A stretch of DNA of 64,000 nt from Stenopsyche tienmushanensis (GCA_008973525.1 WACJ01000047.1:1550001-1614000), one strand, 5' to 3'. Shown: positions 24,310 to 36,639, numbered from the stretch's first letter. The notes: generated by a model not told the origin, from the letters alone. Made by a program: numbers and translations.

Positions 24310-25268
24310 GAATGAAGAAAATAAGCTTATTTTGTCAATTGAATATATTTTTAAATGGAAGAATATGCGACCCTCTTTTTATGTAGCACATGTATTATAT
24401 ATAGCTCTCATATGAACAATAGGATGGGTGTTATTTGTTGTAGTTCATTCTTCGTATAGTATCATTCTTTATCGTTGTTGTTGAAAAATAATTTACCAAA
24501 AACAACACTTTAAAGATCCATTGTATTATCATTCAATATTATGTAATGTCAAGTAGAAGAATCGAAAAAATATGTTAGAATTGTACAATAAAAAATAATG
24601 ACAGGATGTCAAAAATATGTTCACTTATTGACATCGTTGTTTCGATTTAAAAAAATATATATTCACCATCGGAAGAAATTTCTTTAGGTTAATCTCTTCT
24701 TCTTCATCGAGGTTGATTGTGGTTACGGCAAAACATAAATGCTAAGTATGGCATCAAATTTAATAAATTGTGTTCCCCAAATAGATACATCCATAATCTA
24801 GAAATTAATAGGGAGGATTTTTATTTAAGGTTATTTGATAACAATCTAGGGGAACAAAATTCGATACCAGTGTACTAAGATTAATGAATCTACAAAAAAA
24901 TTGAAAAGATGATAAGATTTCTGCAATTCAAAGATATTATAATATGATCATTATTAGGAATTGCTCATATAATATTTTTGTAAACTTATAAAATGATTTT
25001 GCAATCTTGTGACCCGCATAATTATTTTTTGAAAATTTGTATATATTTTTTTTGTGTAATTTGGTAAATGTGTACTTTTTGTGTAATTTTCGCAAATTTG
25101 TAAACCACGGAATCACCCCACATGCAAATTGAATATAATACAATAAATATAATACGATCCTCGGCAAAAATAAAAATATTGAGAACAACTGCTTTCCTCT
25201 GATAAAATAACACGAGACTGAGAAAGAATGACCGACTACCCATTGTGTGTTTTGGCGATGCTTTAAAC
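24310..25268. other. Intergenic, nothing recognised
   Basis: AT-rich non-coding sequence. The minus-strand frames at 24937-25327 run into the MITE terminus and are not genes. Confidence 0.45.
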
Positions 25269-25913
25269 CCGGGGTAGCCAACCCGCGGCCCGCCTTGAAC
25301 ATTTTTTTGGCCCGCAAGATGCATCACACTTTTAGAAAATATTATATATTTATTTTATAATGGCCAAAGTAATCGTAATTGAAAAGTAATTACGCTTATC
25401 ACTTTCCATTGTTGAAAGAATTTAAGAAATCAAAATGTAACAATTCAGTTTCAGATTCAGTTGTTTACAGTTAGATAAACATAATTTTTTTTTGAAATAT
25501 ATTCATCTCCTTTTCATGTTGAATTCGAATCGACTCCAGAATTTCTCCAAATAGAACTAAAAAAAAATATAAAAATAAACTAAAATACCCAAACTGAGAT
25601 CGAAAGAGTGGAGAAATAAATATCGCACTAGTAAATATTTTTTTAATGATTTTATTTATATTTATGTATTTTTTATATTTAATTTTTAGTGTTATATATT
25701 ACTTTACAATGTACGTTGAGTATCATTATTATTATATTATCTATATTTACATTTAAGAATAATAGTAAACGCAATAATAATAACTCATTAACAAAAAAAA
25801 TCCTATAGTGTATCTAAATCTAATATGAGGATATATTATTTTATAAGCAGCCCGCAGAGTTATGATGTATTGCCAAAGTGGCCCGCAAGATCATTTGCGT
25901 TGGCTACCCCTTG
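25269..25913. mobile_element. hAT-type MITE, 645 bp
   Basis: Left terminus GGGGTAGCCAACCCGCGGCC and right terminus GCGTTGGCTACCCC form terminal inverted repeats with subterminal GGCCCGCAAGAT on both sides. Flanks are CTTTAAAC (25261-25268) and GTTTAAAC (25914-25921), a 7/8 match to an 8-bp target duplication. The interior is AT-rich and non-coding. The element at 49063-51029 is a second copy of the same family and shares termini and interior. Confidence 0.85.
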
Positions 25914-25921
25914 GTTTAAAC

Positions 25922-27210
25922 GTTCTTGAATTGCGTCGACAATTGGTTTTACGAGACGAGACGCACAAAATTTTTACGACAGACGAACTGGTTATTAATG
26001 TTCCTTTGTTCACTTAAAAAGTATGCAAAACATCTTGTAACAACTCTTAAAGTTCAAATGATCGAGCAGAGGGCTGAGAGCTTTTTGCGATGTTTTGAGA
26101 GTTTTTTGTTCTAAGATTGGGATTGATTGGGATATTAACGGCCACTTTTCTGATTTACTATGAGCGTTTTTCTTAATAAATAATAAGTATTCAAATCATG
26201 AAACATAAAATTGTATTGCAAATATGATATTATATTCGAAACCAAGTAGAAATTTAATGGTTTGGATTATCCGTGTTTTTCAGTTATCCGTGTCCGTCCC
26301 CACCAGCATGAGCTCGGATAATCGAAAGTTTACATGTACAATTGAAAGTGTGGGTTTTTTTATGACAAAAATGGCGTGGGTCGGTCGTCTTAACCGAAGC
26401 TACATAATAACGATAATAAACCACAGCATCAATACGTATGCAAAAATGCCTGTGCTATCAAATACTGTATATATAAATGCATACAAATATAAAAAAAATC
26501 ATACTTAATGTTTCGATGCATTCTATACTGAGTGTGAATTGATATTTTTATATTTAGCAATGATTTTAAGTGCTTAAGTACTACAAAAATAATATGTAAA
26601 TACTTAACAATAATGACCAATTATTACAGGCAAGTTTGGTAATATAAAACATAAAAAAACCTTCATGAAATACAAACCGATTTCATTTATTTTGGGGGGG
26701 AGGTGGAAGATGGTGGATCTCAAGACGATGAATTTCTGTTCGGAGCTGAAACAAAGCTCAAGCTGCTGTAGACTGGAGCTGGTCGACTAGAAAGTCAAGC
26801 CGAAGTTCGAGCTGAAGTTCTGAGCCTAAGCTGCTCTGTATGGTGACCCGCACTTCTTTTATTTTCGGCTTAATGCTTCCCTTCAGTTGTTTCAGGTGGT
26901 TGTTAAACTAGTTAGCGGATGCCAGCTCACAGAGTCCTCAAACCATATTATATTTTGACCAAGTGGCAGCAGACTCATCGAAAGACCCGCACTTGGAGGG
27001 AAGAGATTCAAAAGAGACGGAAATGTTGAAATTGCCTGTAGGTGGCCGAAACTCTCTTATTGGGCTATGTGAGCGATATAAAGTAATAGTAGAATTTATT
27101 ATAATAAAAAATAATAAAAATTTACACCTTAATATATTTTTCCAAATCCATTCTTATTTTTGACCGAAATTTATTTATTTAAGTAAGTTTAATCAAATGT
27201 GGGAGCACTT
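25922..27210. other. Intergenic with a GC-richer segment
   Basis: Mostly AT-rich. From about 26695 to 27075 the sequence is GC-richer and begins with a run of G. It contains a short + strand open frame (26963-27163) without a recognised family. It could be a fragment of an mRNA-derived or transposon sequence. Confidence 0.4.
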
Positions 27211-28180
27211 TACATCAAGCGTTAATCTCAAATTACATGATGATCTAATCTCCCGCAACGATCATTATCATTAGTCAGCATCATTCAAAGATACGCTCTT
27301 AAAACTTCAATTATCGTTATTTAAATTTATTGCGAGTTTCTTATAAATCTGTATAAAAACAAACCATATTTAATTGATTAATCGAGTTTACACAATTTCT
27401 TAATATGTATTCAATTACACTCAATGTTCAAAGTCAAAGAAAGCTTTTTTGTTTTGATTCAAAATTAACAAGCACATTGTTCTAAATATCGAGCTCAGGC
27501 AATCTTAATGAAATTATAAGGAACATTGTCAAAAGATGGATGAAAATTCATGAATTTATTTGAAAAGATTTTTCCTTTCTCTATCAAATAAATGCTTCCA
27601 ATTATAAGAGATAAACTTCAAGACAGCAGTCAAAAGTAAGAATTCGCTCTAATAATTATTATTTTTGCAGTTCCTAAAATGATTGGAGTTGAGATAGAAA
27701 ATTCTTCATAATTTAAAGTTTCATGGACAATCGTCTATCAAACCGTATACTCTTCTATTAGACGTCATTGCATTTGTATTTTGGATGTTATATGGATTTG
27801 GAGGAGAAAAATTCATTTGAACTGACTTATTTGACTGATTGTATAGAAATATTTTGTTCATGTATAAATATTTAGGCTTGAGATTTTGACATTGCGAAAC
27901 ATTTGATTTGACGACTAAAATAAGCTAAATTTTATACCTAATTTTAATAATATTAAATCGATAGTCATAGTAGTATAAAATTAGTGTTTGTTGAAACCGC
28001 AAAAATGTGAATATTTATTCATTTACCATACGATGCAATTGTTCTCTTTCTATTAAGTTGTTTTTAATAAACATCCTGCTTTAATTCCACAAATCAAATG
28101 CGATATTACTCAAATGGTTCTTAATGTTTCTCTATTGGCCAGCCTATCTTTATTTTCTTCGTTCTCAGTGGCGGATTTAG
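27211..28180 (-). repeat. Large inverted repeat G, right arm
   Basis: Inverted partner of 21119-21692. Homology is interrupted at about 27483-27892 by roughly 410 bp absent from the left arm. Either the right arm received an insertion or the left arm a deletion; no target duplication was obvious at the break. Confidence 0.85.
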
Positions 28181-28456
28181 CTAATATTCTTATCCTTATA
28201 AAATGTTCCGACACAGAGGGTTGACTCGACGTGTCACAGTTTTTTTTTAATTTCAGTTACAAAGGTTTATGATCTTAGCTTGGTAGGGGTTTGAAAATAT
28301 CTGAAATTTTGCTTTATTGTATCTGTTGTCATTAAATCACCTACTCTTGTAAATGCTTCCAGATCATTTTGAGATGTTTCTAACATTTTAATAGATCATT
28401 TTTTGCCGTTTCTGAAGAAGGCTACATTATAATTGCAGCCTGTCAACAAATGGCAT

Positions 28457-28640
28457 CCAGGTAACGATGCTTGTGTTTTAATTTTTCAAACAAACAAACA
28501 TTTCTTGGTCAAATATTGGTCAAAATAGATGTTAGTATATTTTTTTCTGTAAATAATTCCACAAAAATATCTTGTCGCAAGTATAAATAAATATTTTTTA
28601 TATCTTCGTGGACCCCTACTTAAGAACCGCTGCGTATAAA
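28457..28640 (-). mobile_element. hAT/Buster-like MITE fragment
   Basis: Reverse-complemented, the outer end reads GCAGCGGTTCTTAAGTAGGG followed by GTCCACGAAG. The inner part shares caaacaaacatttcttggtc and ctgtaaataattc with the element at 42653-42945. A CAGnGGTTCTTAA start is typical of Buster-type hAT termini. Only one end was identified. Confidence 0.55.
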
Positions 28641-28944
28641 TCGATCAGTCTACTGTCCGCACTTATTAAACTCTATATTTATAACTTAAAACTAAGACTT
28701 TAATATATGAATTGCTAAATTTCAGTTTGTATTAATGTATTCATGTAAAATTATTTTAATAAAGGGCTATTATTATTAGTATACACTCAATGTTATTTGG
28801 ACAAATGCGCCATACAAAGAAGAAAAAAAAAATTTGCAATCAATCACATTCGTGAGCAAAAGTGGACACAACTCTCCACGTGCAAATCAGCAAAATGTAT
28901 TTTTTTTAACAATCTGAATAATCGAAAATCCGGATAATCGAGGT

Positions 28945-29110
28945 TCTAATGTAAATTTCAATGTCAAATGGATTAATGTTGTCTTTGATTTGGTGATTAA
29001 GAATTTAAGTATAACATGGTAATGGTGAATGATATTGAAACTTTTTTTTAAAAATTCAAAACGGAAAAATTCAGCTTTTTATGATAAAAGACCGATTTTC
29101 GAAGTTCACA
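28945..29110 (-). repeat. Interspersed repeat B, partial copy
   Basis: Matches 34055-34215 in the same orientation (atttcaatgtcaaat, gtctttgatttggtgatt, aattc...gaccgattttcga) and 5986-6150 inverted. Confidence 0.6.
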
Positions 29111-29160
29111 ATTTTTACCTAAAATCCGACAAATCCTAGTTGATACTACCTAATAATATG

Positions 29161-29434
29161 TAGCGTGATGAACCTTACCGTTTCAGAGCCAAGAAGCTTT
29201 AGGAGCATAACAAGGACAAGAACAACAACAAGCAGACGGCGGACTTGAATGGAGGCAAATGAAGAATTTAAATTTGTAAAAATAACAGCATTGTCTTCTA
29301 TATCGCTTTGAAATCGCTCAACTGAGAGTCAACCTGAAATAGGAAACCACTCAGTATCCAATTTGTTTCGGTAAGTTGAACGTGAACGGGTAGACACCCT
29401 CAGCTGGTGTAGGAGCGAATCCGAGATGCACTCA
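29161..29434 (+). repeat. Inverted repeat H, left arm
   Basis: Pairs with 31260-31540 in opposite orientation. Landmarks are gaaccttaccg, agaagctttaggagcat, aacagcattgtcttc, tcaacctgaaataggaaa, and gagcgaatccgagatgcact at the inner end. The arms flank the hAT transposase remnant at 29987-30972. A short ctgcaatatgatgatgatga tail follows the left arm at about 29450-29475. Confidence 0.8.
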
Positions 29435-29986
29435 TTGTTTATGTTTGTGGCTGCAATATGATGATGATGAATAGTGTTATATTATCTTCACAATTGCTTC
29501 GGAAGTGTGAGCTTTCATTGAATTTTTAGCTATGCATAGTAACGAACAATAAATAAATTCAATAATATCACTGATGACGTTGAATTAGCCACATCTAATA
29601 AGCATCTTTACCGAGATTTTAAGAACCTCTTATTGTGTATTATTGTGCATTAATAAACATAACGCGTTGATAAATCAATTCGAAAACGATTTTCATTGCT
29701 TAAGCGGCGATTTTTGAATTGCATGATTGACTCATCCTTTTGCTTAGTATGCAAAACGATCACATGTCGCACGATCAAATGTGTTATATCCCTCTCCCGT
29801 TATAGGATGTCATTGGGCCTAAAGTGATCATTTCATTATCAATTAATTTCTATCTACTCTATGTTGATAAATTACATATTTAATGGTGATATATAAAAAT
29901 CAAATAGCGGAATTTAAAGCATACGATCAAAAACAGAAAGAAGTCAACGAAATTGGGGCAAAAATATCGGCTCAAATGTATTAGAG

Positions 29987-30975
29987 CAGCGGTTCTTAAC
30001 CTTTTTAGTTTCGTTACCCCTATAGCCTATCAGGGGAAACTGATTTTACCTCCCTTTAAAATTTTATTGAAGAAAACAACAAATACATACAAAAAGCTTT
30101 TATTTATTATGAAATTGCACAAAGCCATACGAAATTACAATTTTAACATACCTCTTTGATTAATTAATGATGGTTAATGTGAAAGTTGAAATTGTTTTGC
30201 ATTTGTAAGTTTTTTATGTTAGGTTTAGTTTCACTCAACGCACATTCTTGGAACTATCAGCTATAATAGGATATTCAGCACCTACTTTTCGCCAAAACGT
30301 ACAGAGGTCATAGTTTTGAAATTCAACTTCTCTGAAAGATATTCTACTTTGGCTGAAGCATCTTCGTCTTTAAAAATATCATCATCAGTAGAAAATGGTC
30401 CTAATATCCAAGAATTGAACTGACGATTGTCCATGTCCGAGAAATATTGCTTCTGTGAGTCTTTGCTTCTGTGTGAAATGGTGAATTACAGAATTTTCAA
30501 ATGTGATTTTTTCAGATTTGTCATTTACCAATTATTCACACAGCTGTGTAAACATCGATATATTGAACTCGTTGGTAAAGTTCCAATTTATGCAGAAAAC
30601 TTGCAAATTTACCCTGTGCTGTCAAGATATTCATCATATTTCCTTGCCATCAGACTGTTTATTTTACTCAAAAAATCAGCAAGATACGTCAGCATTTTGA
30701 TGAATGATTTATCTTATATTTTTAAGTACAACTATATTTATTTTTAGGTTCTCTGGTATTTCTTCACGGAACTCACAAACCTTGTTTAAAATTCTTTCTC
30801 TCGACAGCCAGGATACCTCTGTGTGGTACAAAAGACCGTTAAATTTGGTTCCAACTTTATCGCACAAAACTTTGAATAATCGGAATATATTGAATTGTCG
30901 GAAGAATTGGTGACATACGTGACGCTTAACCGGTTGACGCACACGTCTGGAAGAACGATTTCCGCAATTCATGAA
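29987..30975 (-). pseudogene. ZBED/Buster-like hAT transposase remnant
   Basis: Minus-strand frames read VLCDKVGTKFNGLLYHTEV, then SWLSRERILNKVCEFREEI, then MLTYLADFLSKINSLM. Further on, in other frames, come FQNYDLCTFWRKVGAEYPII and related pieces. The LLYHTEVSWLSRERIL block is a hallmark of ZBED5/SCAND3-like (Buster) hAT proteins, and FWRKVGAEYP matches their distal region. The + strand sequence CAGCGGTTCTTAAC at 29987-30000 is a typical hAT terminus and probably marks the 3-prime end. Stops and frameshifts make it a pseudogene. An upstream minus-strand frame (31016-31288) may be its N-terminal part but is not recognisable. Confidence 0.75.
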
Positions 30976-31259
30976 CGTAAAATTGGAGTTAAACCATCGC
31001 TAAAACACACAATTATTATAGTTTTGAATCAATGACATCGATTGTTGAAAGTAGCGTTATCTGTTTCATTTCAATTCTCAGAGAAGTTTGAGAGTTTTTT
31101 AGCTGCTTAAGTTTGTTTTTATTTTGATGAGTTTCGTCAATGTGAGATGAGATTTGAAGTGTCCACGAAGACGGTATGTGTAGACTTTTCTGGCGCAAAA
31201 AGCAAGTATTATCTGCTGACGCATGACGGGATTTGACGTCTGTGTACGTCAAAGTGTTG

Positions 31260-31540
31260 AGTGCATCTCGGATTCGCTCCCACAACAACTGATGGTGTCT
31301 CCTTATTCACATTAAACTTACCCAAGCAAATTCGATACTGAGTGTTTTCCTATTTCAGGTTGACCCTCTCAGTTCGGCAATTTCAAAAACGATATAGAAG
31401 TTAATGGAAGACAATGCTGTTAACGTTGCAACGTGAAGGTTTTCATATGCTTCTCCTCAAGGCCGTATATTTAGTGTTTTTCTTGTCATGGTTCTGTTCC
31501 TAAAGCTTCTTGATTCCGAACCGACAAGGTTCATAGTGCT
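31260..31540 (-). repeat. Inverted repeat H, right arm
   Basis: Reverse-complement partner of 29161-29434. Arm-to-arm spacing is about 1.8 kb. Confidence 0.8.
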
Positions 31541-32321
31541 CCATGTTGTTGGGTAGGGTCGACTATGTAAGAGATAGCGGGTGACAATATTATATAATGA
31601 CAGATATTATCAAATAACCAAATTTACTCGTATTTTAACCACTGCGAAAAACTCGTACAATTTTTCTCAAGTTGTTAAATTTTATATTTTATGTATAGTA
31701 TTTATAACTATTTCACGGCTTATCAATTTTCCACTTGATAAAATTTTGTACATGCCAATAAAATGCATGTTAAAAAGTATTTTTATACAAATGTGAAGCA
31801 AAATTGACAAACTATCGTTAGTCTAATAAATCTAATAGGACGTGAGAAATTAGTGTTCGATATTAGTATTAATCAGAATATACCGATTTCAATGATTTAT
31901 TTTTACGAGGCAACCAGAAAAAGGAGTAGATGATATGATATCTATTCTTATCTATGACTAAATTATCTATTCTAAATGATGACTAAACGTTATAATCTCA
32001 TTTCTTATCAACCGTTATTTTAGCATATTTTTAATTAGGCTGTAATGTAATAAATATTCCGGTCCGGTCCAGGAAAATAGATACGAAATACGAAAAATTT
32101 CCATATAAAAAGCCTGATTTACTGTAGATATTATTGATGATATTTTTGACATTTATTAGAATAATATCACGATTTGATCCTCATTCAAGGGTGAAAATAT
32201 AAAAAAGGATTATGGTAACTTTGATTAATGGATATGTGTTTGCAATATATTTAGGATGATTACAATGATTGGTTATAAATATACTAAAAATATGTTAAAT
32301 GATTTATAATAATAATCTTAA
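31541..32321. other. Intergenic, nothing recognised
   Basis: AT-rich. The + frame at 31581-31796 has no family signature. Confidence 0.45.
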
Positions 32322-32544
32322 ATATAAAAATCAATATTTATTTGTTTGAGTTTTATGCGCTGCCATACTGTTCATCCGATTATAATAAAACATTGTCAAC
32401 TTATTGCTTGCATTTGCGCAAAGGTTATAGGCATAGTACAATTAGCTTACAGCAGATCTTATAAATAAAAATCAATGTTAATTTGTTTATATTTTATACG
32501 CTGCTATGGAAGGTTATATGCATAGTGGAATTAACTTACAGTAG
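32322..32544 (+). repeat. Imperfect direct duplication, two units
   Basis: Unit 1 (32322-32453) and unit 2 (about 32462-32544) share aaaatcaat...tttatttgttt, ttttatacgctgc, and aggttatatgcatagt...cttacag. Unit 2 lacks about 50 bp from the middle of unit 1. It looks like a tandem duplication followed by a deletion. Confidence 0.6.
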
Positions 32545-32744
32545 GTGGCGCGTACCTTGGACTTGGAAAAGCTTCATTTTTTCGAAAATTATCAATACTG
32601 GGAAACAAAATTCACGGACGTATATATCAGCTGTCATCTGCGACAAATTCTAATGTTATTGATAAAGGATTAGTGGGAAAAATTCAGAGAGGATTTGAGC
32701 GAAGACATTTTGTAGCGTGTTGTGTTTTGTAGCATCGAAATCGA

Positions 32745-33545
32745 AGACATGCTTAACAATCAACAACAAAAAGCCCATTCAACTTGGCATGATTGCACCG
32801 TAACGTTCTGCACTTGATCTTTATGATCGCGATTTTAGTGAGAGAAAAACAGTACAATGCTAATGATTTGCATGCATTTATTGAAGTAAACGAACAACGT
32901 TTGCTTGCGGAATAAAAAAGGCCTACGACACAATTATAAATGCCATTCAGGCCATGATAGCACCAACAACCGTATTGAATCCTGGAGGTTATTTCATTAT
33001 ACATCAAGTTCTTCTCTGTGAGGATGGATCCTAGATATTTAAAATCCTGGACCTTTTCAATTTCATTGTTATACTCACGGAGGTACAATCTCCAGTATTC
33101 AATCTCGAAGCATAGTTTATTTTAAATAATTAGTTGACATACTGAAGGTAGCAGTAGTCCCGTTGATAGACGTAAGCAACGCCAAAGTTTCCGACTTTGA
33201 TTTCGCCACAGGCGAGATACATTATATAATCGTTCCATGGATGCGTGACCGAATATGCAAGATTCTCCCATAATTGCTTTCAACGCAATATTAAAGAAAA
33301 TCGGGGAGAGGGCGTCCCCTGTCCCCGATTCCCGTCGTCATCTCGAAAGGTTCCGACAGAGCGTCGTTGGAACGTACAACACTGACCGATCCGGTCACGC
33401 ACATCCTTGACAGCCTCACCAACTTACCGGGGATTCCCATCTCCAACATGGTCCTCCAAATTTTCCCCCAATTGATGCTATCGTATGTCTTGTAAAAGTC
33501 TACAAATATGTGGTGGAGATGGAAAAACTATTCCTACTTTTTTTA
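32745..33545 (-). pseudogene. RTE-like reverse transcriptase fragment
   Basis: The minus strand encodes HHIFVDFYKTYDSINW (RT box A, FxDFxKAYDS), then MLEMGIPGKLVRLSRMCVTG. A degraded GIGDRGRPLPDF, where functional elements read GVRQGCPLSP, follows. After the catalytic-box area it continues with VQDFKYLGSILTEKN and MYNEITSRIQYG, the YLGS...EI..RI thumb segment. Several stops lie between these blocks. A scrap of the same family is in gene 1 intron 2 at 10868-10995. Assignment to the RTE-like group rests on the YLGSIL segment and the GIPGKL motif; a CR1-like origin is not excluded. Confidence 0.75.
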
Positions 33546-33579
33546 AAGATTAGTTTGACCGCAAATTGTTAGTCCAAAG

Positions 33580-33680
33580 TAGGGCTTGTACAAAAACCGA
33601 CATTTTTCGAAACTGGTCTTCGGTTTTCAATATTTGAACAAAACCGGTTTCCGCCGGTTTTCGGTTTTGAGAAATATATT
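33580..33680 (+). mobile_element. hAT/MITE left end (TAGGGC terminus)
   Basis: TAGGGCTTGTACAAAAACCG is followed by alternating aaccg/cggttt motifs, a typical subterminal pattern of hAT MITEs. The start resembles the TAGGGCTTCC end of the element at 1293. I could not find the right end or the second copy of a GTCCAAAG duplication, so this is a truncated end or a chance match. Confidence 0.4.
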
Positions 33681-33821
33681 AATATAAAATTAAAATAATT
33701 CTAATTTTATTTAATGTTAAAAGTGATCCGAAGTCTGTCGCAAGGCGTTAAAAGAAAGCTCTGGACTGATTTAAGGAATTAAGTGAATTGACGAGTGACT
33801 GGGTGAGTGAAATCTGGAATA

Positions 33822-34215
33822 TGTGTGTAGGACTTTTATGCAAGGAACTGTATATGAAGGGAATCGGAGAGAGTATCGGAATACTGTCTATAAAAGACAC
33901 GAGACTAAACAAAAATGACACCATGCATATATCATTTTCAATGATGATCAATGTTACCGATTCAAACAATATGAATGGATTGAAAAGAAATACTAGTCTA
34001 AACGAAATTAGAGCAAGTCACATAAAAATTGAAATTAAAAGAGGAAACCTATGATCTTAATGACGTAAATTTCAATGTCAAATTGATCAATGTCTTTGAT
34101 TTGGTGATTTAGAATTTATGTACATAACATAGTAATAGTGAATGACGTTGATGAATTTCTTTTTTAGTTCAAATTCGAATTTTTAGCATAAAAAATCCGG
34201 TTTTCGACAAGGCAA
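33822..34215 (-). repeat. Interspersed repeat B, copy 2
   Basis: Inverted copy of 5986-6420 (gtaggacttttatgcaagga, gagtatcggaatac, gaggaaacctatgatcttaa, tctttgatttggtgatt). The overlapping open frames on both strands are a by-product of the repeat. Confidence 0.7.
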
Positions 34216-34248
34216 TAACTTCAAGTACAATACAATTCAAAAATAGAT

Positions 34249-34480
34249 AAATTATTTACGGACTAAAACTTGCAACATTCCCGATTTTCCGACAAATTAT
34301 TTATTTCCAGTCGCTTGCAGATGAATACTTATATAATATAATACTTTGAATGTGATTCGTAATTATATTACGGAGGAATACAAAAATTCTGAGCCCCGTA
34401 TCTATTATATTTCATATCGATATTCCCACTATTAGAGTCGAGGTGTAGTAAATACATCACCGGTAGGGAAAGGTTAATGA
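34249..34480 (-). mobile_element. hAT element fragment, third copy
   Basis: Matches the 5-prime half of the elements at 13695-14545 and 20114-21080, including ccgacaaattatttatttcc, tattacggaggaatac and the cgaggtgtagtaaatacatc block. The transposase-derived part and both termini are missing. Confidence 0.7.
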
Positions 34481-36055
34481 ACTTAGAAATTGGCCTATAG
34501 TTCACAATAAGGTTCTTAGATCCCTTTTTATGAATAGGACTTACATATGCCGATTTCTAAGAGTAAAGTAAGAGGGTAGGCTAATTCATGCGAGCAATAT
34601 ATGGCCTCACTCGTATCGACGTCTTTGACATTATCCAAAATCATACATATATTTTTATATTCCAAAGGTGTTCTTAAAAATACACCTAAGCATCCAAAAA
34701 TAGTACTTTCCATAACAGGACGCGAGCGGAGGTTAAAATTTTCACGTTCGTCATGACGAAATCATAAATCGATTTTCATGGATATAATATGTATTTTTTT
34801 TATTGTTAAGTGAAATTCCAATTGTTCCCAGACCATCAATTGACTTGGTATTCGATATATTTTTTTATAAATAGATTAAATAAGTTTTGGGAAATAAGGA
34901 AAAAATGTGTTTTTCGGCTGACGTAAGAATTCTAACACTCATCGTAAGGGGAAGTATAAATGTTTGGGAGCGTTAATGCTTATTCTTGTTTCCCGCCGGC
35001 CACCATTGGGTGCAGTCGTGTCTGTCAAATATTGTTTGATAGTCCGACACGTGTTTAAATCGACTGTAAGTTTTTGAAGAACTTCCTATTGATCGTTCAG
35101 TGTTGTTAATAATAAGATATCTCAATATCTATAACAGTTTTCATTCAAATTACCCCACAAACGATTGATATTTAACATGTCTCCAAAATAATTTTAAAAT
35201 CTATTATTTAATTTAAACAATGTATAATATTAATAGATGTGTTATCGGATGGAAATATGAATTTTCGAGTGATCAAGTGTATTTTTGCTTATTTTTTTCA
35301 TGTTCTGCATGACTTTCGTACGCGAATCAAAGTAATCAATAAGTGGTTTAAATTGAATATTGTCGTCACGTATTATATACGTCAGTATAATATTCCGTAT
35401 TAATTTTAACGAAAGGCATTGACAAAGGTTAATAATTTAACACTAGCATTCATCTTGCGATGTATAAAAGTGATATTTAACTCATTCCGGTCGCTCATTT
35501 AAATAAATAAGCATGTGCTGTATATTTTTTAATTTCGTCAAAGGATTATGTTTAGGAATTAAGGAATTATTTATTTTTCCAAATTCTTCCAGTATTTACT
35601 TTTAACTAAATATGTTTTTATAACATTGTTTTTATTGCTTTTGTGTATTTCATGTTGGTATGGACGCCGTAGATTGAAAATCACTATTATATATATGAAT
35701 ATAGTTGCAGAAAGTTTTTGCAAAGACATTGTAGTGTATTGTAGGGTTATCGATCTTTTGGCTATTTAAACACTTTCTGATGCAACAGTCTTTACAATTT
35801 CGCGTTGTGGTAGGTCGTAGTAAATGTAACGGTTTGAGGACTATCCTAACTCGATATAACAGCATTGTATTTATGTATCACTAGCGAGTACCCGGTATTT
35901 GTTGCAATGCTTATTTTAAAATAATATACGTCCCAAAAGTATCTTAACGTATATTTAAAAAAAAATACTATGATGGAAAGTGTTTACGTTATAAAGCTTA
36001 AGTTTCAAGAAGCTACGTTATTTATTATTTGTTTGGCATACTTTTATTTGAAAGG
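34481..36055. other. Intergenic with one repeat terminus
   Basis: No gene recognised. At 35876-35915 the string tatcactagcgagtacccg repeats the terminus seen at 9712, so another repeat begins there. The remainder is AT-rich. Confidence 0.45.
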
Positions 36056-36415
36056 TCTCAGTTCAATTAATATCAAATCCGAGCGGGAGACTGCGCCTTC
36101 GTTTATAACAGCAAGGTGTTAGAATTTAAACGAGGCCGTACGAGCTGTCAAGACGAACAGCGCATCGGTCGACTAAATGATGAAACCACTTCCAGAAATG
36201 GCAAAGAAAATCCATAAAATGCTATTGGGTGACCGTCGACTGTAAGTGCGCGAGCTGGCAGACATGGCAAGCCTTTCAAAAAATGCTGTACATCGCATAT
36301 TGGCTAAAAAATTGAACATGAGAAAACTGTGCGCAAGATGGGTCCCGCATTTGCTCACAATGTAACAAAAACAGCGTCGTGATGATGTTTCAATCGAGTG
36401 TTATCGAGGCCGCTA
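36056..36415 (+). pseudogene. mariner transposase N-terminal remnant
   Basis: Across frames the translation reads FKRGRTSCQDEQRIGRL, then KIHKMLLGDRRL, a stop, VRELADMASLSKNAVHRILA and KKLNMRKLCARWVPHLLT. This is the two helix-turn-helix region of mariner transposases, ending in the WVPHxLT block. In-frame stops and a frameshift show it is dead. The catalytic part does not follow; at about 36443 the sequence changes to repeat E. Confidence 0.8.
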
Positions 36416-36442
36416 AAAACCCAAAAAGAGGACGCAGTGGCC

Positions 36443-36520
36443 ATAAGGTTTGTACGTCCAATCGGTCCGCTTTTCGGACCGCTGATATGACGAATGAGCG
36501 CCTCGTGATCGGATGCCATA
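36443..36520 (+). repeat. Repeat E, copy 1, with conserved hairpin
   Basis: About 78 bp similar to 54842-54920: aaggttt, cggtcc...ggaccgctgata, agcgcctcgtgatcggatg. The core 36463-36481 forms a 7-bp stem (CGGTCCG / CGGACCG) with a 5-nt loop. The copy at 54863-54881 has a 9-bp stem of the same total length. Confidence 0.6.
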
Positions 36521-36639
36521 TCATTACAAACAAATTACAAACTCTCATTATAAAACGAAGTTCTCCGAAGAAAACTGATCGGGGAAAATTTGTTTGTTGT
36601 GTTTATTTTATTGCGGACTTATTCCGGTTGGGTCGGCCC

